Below are positions 45,901 through 51,738 of a stretch of 64,000 nucleotides of DNA, piece by piece. Both the position numbers and the translations under genes were made by a program. Source of the DNA: Agapetus fuscipes (lineage: Eukaryota > Arthropoda > Insecta > Trichoptera > Glossosomatidae); assembly GCA_951799405.1 (NCBI GenBank), contig OX637351.1, positions 3,132,251-3,196,250 of the forward strand, written 5' to 3'. Numbering within the stretch: the first letter of the stretch is position 1; each line of letters starts with the position of its first letter. The notes under the pieces were generated by a model. It did no database searches, was not told where the DNA came from, and was given only the letters and a program-made list of their open reading frames with translations.

Positions 45901-46038
45901 TGAAATGGCCAGTTTCGCTTGATTTTTGTAAGCAGTGTCCTTTGCAGTCGGGACTCCAGAAATATCTGATTGCTTGAAACACTCATTTTTAGAGGAATTA
46001 ATAAAAAATATTATCAAACAAATGAAACGTTTTGCCAT
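28390..46038 (-). CDS. NRF-6-like membrane acyltransferase, complete 14-exon paralogue
   Basis: Exons in transcript order on the minus strand: 46038-45738, 40087-40002, 38047-37951, 37154-37015, 36178-35979, 35434-34629, 33793-33700, 33601-33473, 32661-32496, 31434-31259, 30741-30612, 30029-29855, 29231-29089, 28515-28390 (stop TGA). All join in phase to 2769 nt, 922 residues. Residues 1-17 look like a signal peptide (MAKRFICLIIFFINSS). The NRF domain runs to about residue 274 and includes MGICLPLSC. A membrane helix starts near 276, followed by a polar Ser/Asn-rich insert of about 200 residues in exon 35434-34629 with many NxS/T sites. AT3 follows, with K523-x10-H534 (family R/K-x10-H) and YSVDTFF. 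Six exons match gene 1 exon for exon in length or nearly so (166, 175 and 143 nt are identical). It is convergent with gene 1, stops about 4.1 kb apart. It lacks gene 1's KKxx tail, ending MRISPD. Confidence 0.9.
28533..28760 (-). repeat. probable solo LTR-like repeat, third copy
   Basis: TGTTATGAGGTTACTGGG, AAACCTGCAATTATTTATTT and TTTATATAGGTACAAC match the 4688 copy. Confidence 0.4.
28766..28912 (+). repeat. SINE-A 3' half
   Basis: TTCGGGAGCTGGGTAACTCC to GGATAGCTTAGTTGC; a family F fragment follows at 28907-29003 (minus). Confidence 0.65.
30324..30499. repeat. foldback MITE with TAA duplication
   Basis: GAGCCCATTCCCACTTGTC start and GACAAGTGGGAACGGGCTC end, about 65-bp arms, flanked by TAA on both sides, which is Harbinger-like. 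Confidence 0.75.
30791..30831 (+). repeat. MITE-D' left end joined to SINE-A
   Basis: GGGCTGGAAGTCTCATCACC to CTTACCTACCG, then SINE-A in the same orientation and at the same junction as at 24483. Confidence 0.6.
30832..31159 (-). mobile_element. SINE-A, full-length, minus strand
   Basis: 3' end at 30838 (CACAACTAAGCTACAC), head at 31159 (GAGCTATCGACCGG). Confidence 0.82.
31515..31745 (-). repeat. probable solo LTR-like repeat, fourth copy
   Basis: TTTTGATTTTACTTGGGTTT, AATCAAAATGCAATTTATTT; holds a CTCTCTCGAGTCGAGT duplication. Confidence 0.35.
31815..32085 (-). pseudogene. L2/CR1-like LINE ORF2 C-terminus
   Basis: Minus frame with HIGDRAFKAAAPMTWTATP, LRELDMERPFKRSLKTHLF and the stop after GQAPL. 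The same terminus is at 56236-56382. Confidence 0.75.
32176..32470 (-). mobile_element. RTE-like LINE fragment (3' UTR and ORF2 end)
   Basis: UTR start 32176-32238 on the minus strand, then the ORF2 end at 32340-32465. The outer tail is missing. Confidence 0.65.
33002..33249 (+). repeat. long-TIR foldback MITE-D, complete
   Basis: GGGGCTATTCTTAGACATTT to AATGTCTAAGAATAGCCCC; intron of the minus-strand NRF-6-like gene. Confidence 0.8.
33905..34140 (+). repeat. Penelope-like terminus with hammerhead-like motif
   Basis: A T run, then GGTTTGTGTATTAACACTGA, then the hammerhead-like core at 34027-34064 and TTTGTGAAATTAAAAACAGT. The order matches the 8870-9122 repeat. Confidence 0.5.
34027..34064 (+). 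ncRNA. candidate hammerhead-like ribozyme motif
   Basis: CTAC, CTGATGA (34031-34037), a GACT/AGTC stem II with a GAAT loop, GAA, palindromic stem III AACGTT, A, then GTAG pairing with CTAC. One extra T lies between CTGATGA and stem II, which may abolish activity. Tiny palindromic stem III is known for hammerheads that work as dimers. Confidence 0.4.
34381..34540 (+). mobile_element. short hAT-like MITE
   Basis: 160 bp between 8-bp duplications GAACCAAT (34373-34380 and 34541-34548). G-rich and C-rich subterminal blocks (CTAGGGGGGGG; GCCCCCCCC). Confidence 0.65.
35646..35831 (-). repeat. SINE-A 3' half, minus strand
   Basis: ATGCAACTAAGCTATAC to CTCATTTCTTGTGAAG; then unrelated sequence with CGAGGGAACGAAACGTCGG. 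Confidence 0.7.
36230..36745 (+). mobile_element. RTE-like LINE 3' part
   Basis: ORF2 end (GTATGTAAGGACAGCAAG), UTR, TTCCTTGACTTATAAGTTGG, tail TTAGATTAGATTAGAT. Confidence 0.7.
37205..37815 (-). pseudogene. RTE-like LINE ORF2 fragment split by SINE-A
   Basis: The minus-strand ORF2 C-terminal block is collinear with 3690-3905 after removal of 37334-37657. Confidence 0.7.
37334..37657 (+). mobile_element. SINE-A, full-length, with clean target site
   Basis: Inserted in TTTTATACCACAC, duplicating about TATA. Defines the ends: GTCCGGTCGATAG at 5' and TTACTTGTTGCG at 3'. Confidence 0.85.
38424..38683 (-). mobile_element. RTE-like LINE 3' end copy
   Basis: Tail complement (CTAATCTAATCTAATCTAAG) to AAGTCAAGGAG. 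Confidence 0.75.
38690..39415 (+). pseudogene. L2/Kiri-like LINE reverse transcriptase relic, interrupted
   Basis: LSAAFDTVDH-like motif A ends at 38947; after the inserted repeat it resumes with FGITGKALGWISSYLIERTQ and GVPQGSMLGPLLF (motif B). Several stops and shifts. Confidence 0.65.
38950..39201 (-). mobile_element. RTE-like LINE 3' end inside the RT relic
   Basis: AATCCAAGCTGCAAAGATAT to ATCATTCAAGG. Confidence 0.72.
39601..39923 (+). mobile_element. SINE-B, full-length
   Basis: Head GACCGGTCCGTGGTCCAGTG, B-box region degenerate, CTCTAGAATCTAGGGAGTCT, A tail. Confidence 0.82.
40295..40620 (+). mobile_element. SINE-A, full-length
   Basis: GTCCGGTCGATAGCTCAGTT, GGTTCGAATCCCACC, to CTTAGTTGCGT. 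Confidence 0.85.
40621..41051. other. intron, nothing recognised
   Basis: AT-rich first intron sequence of the minus-strand NRF-6-like gene. Confidence 0.45.
41052..41313 (+). mobile_element. hAT-like MITE
   Basis: Ends CAGAGGTGCCCA and (reverse) CAGGGGTGCCCA; flanks CTATAGAT and CTATATAG are an imperfect 8-bp duplication. Confidence 0.55.
41446..41777 (-). mobile_element. SINE-A, full-length, minus strand
   Basis: AAGCAAATAAGCTACACAT to GAGCTATCGACCGGAC. Confidence 0.85.
41880..43015. other. intron; palindrome-rich GAGATCTCGGTATTT tract
   Basis: 42185-42475 repeats GAGATCTCGGTATTT and AAGATCTCG in both orientations. The ORF 42482-42772 has no recognised domain and is probably chance. Confidence 0.4.
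43019..43830 (-). mobile_element. RTE-like LINE: ORF2 end plus complete 3' UTR
   Basis: Minus strand: ORF2 C-terminal block at about 43830-43370, then UTR and the full tail. Confirms the composition of the abundant repeat. Confidence 0.72.
43917..44153. repeat. foldback MITE
   Basis: TACCCTTAGTAC...GAGTTGCAAAACTTGAG mirrored by CTCAAGTTTTGCAACTCGTA and CTAAGGGTA. Followed by a segment homologous to 4265-4370. Confidence 0.65.
44566..44797 (+). repeat. SINE-A, 5'-truncated
   Basis: TAGAATGCTTGCATTCCATG to GTAGCGTTGCG; followed by a SINE-B scrap at 44868-44945 (minus). Confidence 0.7.
44981..45233 (+). mobile_element. RTE-like LINE 3' end copy
   Basis: TTCCTTGACTGATAAGCTGG to TTAGATTATAGATTATAG tail. 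Confidence 0.7.
45348..45668 (+). mobile_element. SINE-B, full-length
   Basis: GACCAGTCCGTAGTTCAGTG, B box GGGTTCGACTCCC, to the A-rich tail. A LINE-UTR scrap follows (45669-45706). Confidence 0.82.
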
Positions 46039-46341
46039 TTTTCAGAGGTAAACAATTTATTTCACATTTTTTTCAATCTTTTTTTAAAAATCGCTTTTTA
46101 TATGTAAGAAACTTTATTTTTATGAAAAAACGATTTAGGTATTAAAAATATAATATAGGTTAGCCGAAAAGATGAATAAAATATTTTTGTTTATTGTTCC
46201 AAATTCAAAATTGACAGTTCTTTTTCATGCATTTGTTTTTCAACTTTTTTCACGTCGCCATTTTTTTCAATAAAACGCGGGCAGGATTTTTTACTAAACA
46301 TGAGTTAAGTTTTTAAATGTAATTATTTAAATAATTTTCCA
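46039..46341. other. 5' flank of the minus-strand NRF-6-like gene
   Basis: No TATA or initiator could be assigned. AT-rich. Confidence 0.35.
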
Positions 46342-46503
46342 GATGCACTGTTGTACACACGAAGGCAAGATTGTGAATGGAGATTTTCAACTTTGGCACG
46401 CGGATTGCGTTCCTACCTGCCGTGCACTGATGTGGTTTAGGCATGTTACATGTAAACGAGAAAATGCTTATCCAGCTTTCTCAGCAGATTTTGCCGGGTA
46501 GGA
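46342..46503 (+). other. small Cys/His-containing ORF with flanking splice-like sites
   Basis: A 53-codon frame starts at an ATG directly after an AG preceded by a pyrimidine-containing tract (ATTTTCCAG) and ends with TAG just inside a possible donor (GGGTAGGAA). The product begins MHCCTHEGKIVNGDF and contains five Cys and four His. I do not recognise a family. It lies between the divergent starts of the NRF-6-like paralogue (46038, minus) and SNRNP35 (51730, plus), 5' of the LTR element. It may be chance or a piece of an old element. Confidence 0.2.
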
Positions 46504-46984
46504 AATGCGCTGCGATCGCTGAAATAATAAATTACCAAGATAGCGGTGTAGTGGCGTTACTAGTTAGCGGTTTTGAATAATTTATCGCAGGAAGGATAAT
46601 CTAACTTAATGATTAAATGTCTATGGAAATAAATTCCTAAGTTTCCGTGGAAGCTGTTGAAAATGTGTTTAGAAGTTTTAGTTAGCGGATGTGCTTTGTT
46701 ATAAAAGTAAAAGCCCGGTAAATATAAAGTGAAGGTAATATGGCAACAATTTAATCTATTGTAAGTAAGTAGGTACTTTTAATAGATTAACATAAAAAAC
46801 TATGGATTTCTATTTGCATACAGATGACGCCATGGACTCGGCACAAATTCCAAGGATAAAAAATGTGACGTCTAAGAAGGCAAACTAATATTTTTATGTC
46901 GGATAAAAACATCGATCTAAATAAGGACCTTGCGCATAGATCTGTGATGTTTTCCAGCTGAGAAAATAAATAAATTCATTATAT

Positions 46985-47459
46985 TGTTATGTAAATATAA
47001 ATATTGAAATAAGTATGGGTAGTTATAGTTATAAGAGTCCTCATAGGTATAGGTAGGTAGGATCGATAATTGTGTATAAGTGTAGAATTCTCTAGGCTAA
47101 GTAGGTACTTGTTATAATTATAGGAATTCTGTATTACATTTGTAGGTAGGATTTTGGTTGTATCTCTAGGTAGTACGTGAAGCGTCGAGAAGTAATAATT
47201 ACTCTAGAACCGTCTAGCAACTTTGGTTCTAGATCATACTGCTCTACAGAGTATAAAGGTGCGAATGGCCTGCAGAGCGGGCCAGTATCATAGCGACTAA
47301 CAAAGACATCGAAGCCATCTGATCAGTGAACCGAAACCAAGTAGAATAATCGAGAAAGTAGTGTGAAAATAAATATTGTAACAGTGTAAAATAAATAAGT
47401 TTTAAAGGAGACCTGTGTATTTTTAATTTTGAAGACAATTGAACCCTAATTTCGTAACA
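46985..47459 (+). repeat. 5' LTR of a gag-bearing LTR retrotransposon
   Basis: A 475-bp LTR begins TGTTATG and ends CGTAACA, so the termini form the inverted repeat TGTTA/TAACA. It is preceded by ATAT (46981-46984). It contains a TATA-like GTATAAAGG near 47250 and AATAAA signals downstream. Right after it, TTGGCGTCAGGTGCGG (from 47461) is the kind of sequence seen at tRNA primer-binding sites; I do not assign the tRNA. A related solo LTR lies at 55585-55987. No 3' LTR was found. Confidence 0.72.
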
Positions 47460-48138
47460 ATTGGCGTCAGGTGCGGAATTGTCAAGAAAAATTAAGATCT
47501 TCTGTCTAAAAATAAATAAAATAAATTAAATAGTGTTAAAATGAACTTTATTCAAATTGAACTTTGTGTGAACTGACTTTTGTGAAAACAAGTGTTTAAA
47601 TAAATTTTTGTTAAAAGAAAAGACGCAAAAGCAAGTTGCTTATAAATTCTGGAACATCATATGGAACATAATTCTGGACATAATTCTGGACATAACATAA
47701 TGACTATTTTACCGCATTGAGAAAGTCATCAAATTGGACCATAGTTTTTTTATTATTGTGTGTGATTAAAAAAATAAAATAAATAAATAAAAATCTTGAA
47801 AAATATTACAAAAGAACGTTCCAGATTCATCGAGAAAAAGTTTTTGAATAACTATCCTTTGTTTACAAGTGTGTGAATGTACATTAAGTACCTACCTGTG
47901 TGTTTGAAAGACTTGAGACGAAATAAATAATTATGTACTATCAGACATTATTATGTTAAAAATATTGGTGAATTAAAAATAAATATTAAAAGACAGTACC
48001 TACCTACCAATCAGTGTAATCAGACAAATTATTATTTTTGCTAAAGTACGTATTCAAAACAGCTATATATATAAAACTCAAAACTTGTATTAAATAAATT
48101 TGAAAATATTTTTGTTTTGACGTAAATTTAAAAAAAAA

Positions 48139-50070
48139 ATGGCAACGAAAGTGAACGTCAAGGACCTCAAAGTCACTGAGCTTAAAAATGAGCTTCTGGA
48201 GAGGGACCTAGAGACCTCAGGAGGGAAGGCGGCCTTACAGGCACGCCTCATGGAGGCCTTAGAACAGTCAGGCGAAGACCCGGCATATTTTGTCATGGCG
48301 TCTGGAGGGGACCGCGCCTTGGACGAGCTAAACCTCAGCATCACCGGAAACTTCACTTCCATGGAGGAAAAGCTGAAAGTGGAGATGGCTGACAATTCCA
48401 AGACCCTGAGGGAAGACCTGAAGGCGGAGATGGCTGACAACGCCAGGACCCTGAAGGCGGAGATAGCGGATAGTCTCACAACCCTGAAAGGAGAAATAGA
48501 GGAGAAGATGACAACCAACCTCTCGGCCCTGAAGGGGGAAATGGAGACTCGGATGTCAAACCTGGAAGACCGTCTGCGTGCCGAGCTGGCTGACAAGTGC
48601 CAGATGGAGTCCACCAGAATCTCCCCCAAAGGCGGCCTTCACGACGAGACCGACCAGGGATGCTCAACTCCAACCAGGATCACAAGAGGGGATGATGACC
48701 CTTCCCTAGCCAAGCACAACCTCCCAACCTTCGACGGGAAGACGTCGTGGGAGGAATACTTGACCCTCTTTGAGACGGCTGCCATGATGGGAGCCTGGAG
48801 CCAGCAGAAGAAGGCTTCGGTTCTCAGCCTGTCGCTCCGAGGAGACGCTCTCAGGGTTCTGCAGGCCATACCCCTGGACAACCGTGGTGACTTTGGGCAG
48901 CTGAAGCAGCGCTTGGATATGCGCTATGGCCACAAGTGCCTGGAGCAGCTGTACAAGTCGCAGCTGAACACAAGGGTGCAGAAGCCCAACGAGAGCCTCC
49001 AGGAGTTTGAAATGGACATCGCCCACCTAGTACGAGACGCTTACCCGACATTCCCTGATGACATCTGCGAGAGCTTGGCAGTGGACAAGTTCCTGAACGG
49101 ATTGAGAGAATGGGAGACGCAGCAAGCAGTGAAGCTGGCTCTTCCGAAGACGTTGAACGAGGCGCTAAGCCGAGCTCTCGAATTTGAGGCTGTCAAACAG
49201 TCCATCAGGGGCCACGCCAGGGTTTGTGCAATCAAGGCAGAGGAGGTCAAACTACCTACAACCGAGGAAATAATAGAAAAAGTGCTGCAGCAACTTGAGC
49301 CAACGAGACAGAAGGCGCACTGCTGGACGTGTGGCCAGCAAGGACACCTGAGCGCGAGGTGCCCAAAGTCTCAAGGACCGGAGAAATTGGAAGACGACCG
49401 CAAGGATGTAGAGACCACCATGGAGATGAACAAACGGCTGAGGAAACAGCTCCAGGATGCCGAGAGAAAGGTCAAAGTCATGGAGACGGAGAACAGGCAG
49501 CTGACGAAGAACTTGGCCAGCAGTGAAAGGGTCCGGCGAACAGCGGAGGCCGAGAGGGACGAGTTGCACGAGACTGTGCTGAGCCTGGAGAGACAGAACA
49601 AGGGGCTTAAGACTAAGCTCCAGCAGCTGGAAGCTGGGCAGGGGCCCAGGACGAAGGACACCATCGCCAACCTGGAGTCCAAGATCAGCAACACCAAGGA
49701 GGCGGGAGCTCGAATGAAGGATAACCACCGGCCAACTCAAAGAGCAAAGTGGTCAAACAATGACCAGCCCGCCCAGAGAGTACAAAAATGCGTCGCATCC
49801 AAAGAAGCGCCCCTGTTTGAGACGTTCTGGAGCAAGGTGCAAGAGGGACAGAAGATTCGCCATGGGGTGACCACAGAAGTCCACAAGGACTTATTTGAGG
49901 TCACTGGGGACCACACACTGGCATGCAGTGTACCGGAAGATCTAGATATGTCTAGAGGAATTGCACGGGTCTTCCGATACAAATTCGGAGAACCGCAACC
50001 CTCGAGCATGTACATCATTTCTCATCTTGACCATCATGCTGTAGAATCACTAGAAAGTGGTTCACTTTGA
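48139..50070 (+). CDS. retrotransposon gag protein with SAP, CCHC knuckle, coiled coils and macro-like start
   Basis: A 643-codon frame follows the LTR leader; ATG is preceded by an A-rich tract. Domains in order: a SAP-type DNA-binding helix-loop-helix at residues 8-42 (VTELKNELLERDL then GGKAALQARL); a heptad/11-mer coiled coil at about 75-150 with repeated EMADNxxTL units; a retroviral-type gag core at about 195-360 (LPTFDGKTSWEEYLTLFE, ESLQEFEMDIAHLV); a CX2CX4HX4C zinc knuckle at 395-408 (CWTCGQQGHLSARC); and a second long coiled coil at 419-500. Residues about 576-622 resemble the start of a TARG1/OARD1-class macro domain (TEVHKDLFEVTGDH, then GIARVFRYKFG). The last 14-20 codons belong to a LINE 3' end inserted from about 50030, so the natural C-terminus and pol are lost. 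It is GC-rich compared with its surroundings. Confidence 0.8.
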   Translation: MATKVNVKDLKVTELKNELLERDLETSGGKAALQARLMEALEQSGEDPAYFVMASGGDRALDELNLSITGNFTSMEEKLKVEMADNSKTLREDLKAEMADNARTLKAEIADSLTTLKGEIEEKMTTNLSALKGEMETRMSNLEDRLRAELADKCQMESTRISPKGGLHDETDQGCSTPTRITRGDDDPSLAKHNLPTFDGKTSWEEYLTLFETAAMMGAWSQQKKASVLSLSLRGDALRVLQAIPLDNRGDFGQLKQRLDMRYGHKCLEQLYKSQLNTRVQKPNESLQEFEMDIAHLVRDAYPTFPDDICESLAVDKFLNGLREWETQQAVKLALPKTLNEALSRALEFEAVKQSIRGHARVCAIKAEEVKLPTTEEIIEKVLQQLEPTRQKAHCWTCGQQGHLSARCPKSQGPEKLEDDRKDVETTMEMNKRLRKQLQDAERKVKVMETENRQLTKNLASSERVRRTAEAERDELHETVLSLERQNKGLKTKLQQLEAGQGPRTKDTIANLESKISNTKEAGARMKDNHRPTQRAKWSNNDQPAQRVQKCVASKEAPLFETFWSKVQEGQKIRHGVTTEVHKDLFEVTGDHTLACSVPEDLDMSRGIARVFRYKFGEPQPSSMYIISHLDHHAVESLESGSL

Positions 50071-50260
50071 CAATGTCACCCCTGTTCCAAGGAAGGTCGG
50101 CAAAAGTTGCAGGGTGTATGTTCATTTGAGATTTAGGTATTTAGATTGTAATTCCACATGCGGCATGTGTAATTGCGAACTCGTACATGTCTGCTTGTGA
50201 AAATGCATACCTACCTACAAATGTTACATATCTTTGAAACTTAGATTAGATTAGATTAGA
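50030..50260 (+). mobile_element. RTE-like LINE 3' end that truncates the gag element
   Basis: CATCATGCTGTAGAATCACT... to a TTAGATTAGATTAGATTAGA tail. Gag coding runs into it. Confidence 0.7.
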
Positions 50261-50335
50261 TCGAGAAGGATCTAGTAATATTAGTACCTCATTTAAATAT
50301 TCTATTAAAGTGGCAGAATCCAATAAATACTTTCT

Positions 50336-50603
50336 TAATCTAAATCTAAATCTAAGTTGCAAAGATATGTAGGTATCATTGGAGGTTCATATTAAATGTA
50401 TTCCCACAAGCAGACACGCATAATTTCGCGCTCACACATACCGCATGTGGACCTACAATATAAAAACCCAATCTCAAAAGAACATAAGCCCTGCAACTCT
50501 TGCCGACCTTTCCTGAAACAGCCGAAACAGGGGTGGCATTGGCAAAGTGAACATTTTTTTACAGTTTGGGTGGTCAGCCTCATACCAACCTATAAGTCAA
50601 GGA
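50336..50603 (-). mobile_element. RTE-like LINE 3' end copy
   Basis: Tail-to-tail with the previous copy; AATCTAAATCTAAATCTAAG to AAGTCAAGGA. Carries an AAACAGCCG duplication near 50520. Confidence 0.72.
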
Positions 50604-50661
50604 ATAATCTTAATGGTGAACCATAATAATGTTTGAAATTCAAGAAATAACCATTCATAGT

Positions 50662-51272
50662 TAGAGGTGGCCGTTTAAACGAAAAGCAGTTAAAAATAGC
50701 TGCTTTTTATTTTAAAAGCAACTAAGCGCGAAAAGTCGTTTTGAAAAATAAGCGTATAAGCGTTTGAAAAATAAGCGTATAAAATAAGCATAAGCAACTT
50801 TCGTTTAATTAAGTTTCGTTGAATAAGCGCGCTACATTTTTTCAATCGTTTTGTAAACGACTTGTATCGCGCGTGCGGCGTAGATCATTTCTCAGTTGCT
50901 TCCCGGCCATTGACCTGCGTGGATATGCGACGCGATGTCATACTTTTTATATTTCGTTTTGCAGTAACTCGGTAACTTGAATAGTCATTTATTTAAATAG
51001 GTACCACGGAATGTAAAATGTAATTATTTTGCGATAACTTAATAAAAATATGTCATTCTTAGTAACGCTAACTAAAGAAAATTAATTATATTTTAATTAT
51101 TAAAAAAAACTTTGAACTATTCTTTTTACAGAAAAACATTGAAGTGAACTTATAAAAATTAAGTGTTAAGTTTTTAGTGATAAATAACAATGCTTTTAAT
51201 AACTGAACTTTCCTTCGTACTTAGCGTAAGCGTTTTTTCGTTTTTTTTACTAAGCCGTTTTTTCCATCTCTA
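50662..51272 (+). mobile_element. hAT-like non-autonomous element
   Basis: 611 bp flanked by the 8-bp duplication TTCATAGT (50654-50661 and 51273-51280); ends TAGAGGTGG and (reverse) TAGAGATGG. Internal AAGCGTATAAGCG repeats, no transposase frame. Confidence 0.72.
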
Positions 51273-51280
51273 TTCATAGT

Positions 51281-51729
51281 CCATAGATAAGTATACTATA
51301 CACAATAATATGACAGCATAGATTTATCTTTCTTTCAGGATGATTCAAATTTGGTGGCATTTTTCTAAGCATCTATCGATACTACCTACACAGCAGTATT
51401 GGAAATCTTATAACGAAAATACAAGCTGCAAACTAAAGCAAAATAGCTTACATCTCGAAAAGGAACAAAAAAATCAATAATGAAAACAACCTAACGGAGA
51501 AACTACACATATTTCCATTAGTCAATGCATATTTCACTTTATGTATACTAGTTGAGGAAAAAAGTTTTTGTTGTATGATGTGTATTTAGTAGCATCAAAA
51601 TCTGTCATAAATCAAAATCGTGTCATCAAAAACTGTCACGGTTGCTTTATCGGGAATCTTGTAAACATTATAATGTGTTATGAATCAAAGTAAACGCAAA
51701 TCGATTGAATAGAATATCAAATAAGTAAG
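51281..51729. other. presumed SNRNP35 promoter/5' UTR region
   Basis: Lies directly 5' of the proposed start at 51730. No specific promoter element identified. Confidence 0.3.
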
Positions 51730-51738
51730 ATGTCGAGG
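51730..51738 (+). other. SNRNP35: proposed first coding micro-exon of SNRNP35 (start codon)
   Basis: ATGTCGAGG is followed directly by the strong donor GTGAGT. It ends in phase 0, which is what exon 54531-54636 needs. That exon has an in-frame stop just before its acceptor and no in-frame ATG, so an upstream start exon is required. This is the best candidate I can see. The other candidates were not searched exhaustively. Confidence 0.55.

Noticed and set aside
48090..48629. Minus-strand ORF opposite the gag gene
   Set aside because: Composition shadow of the GC-rich gag frame; no domain.
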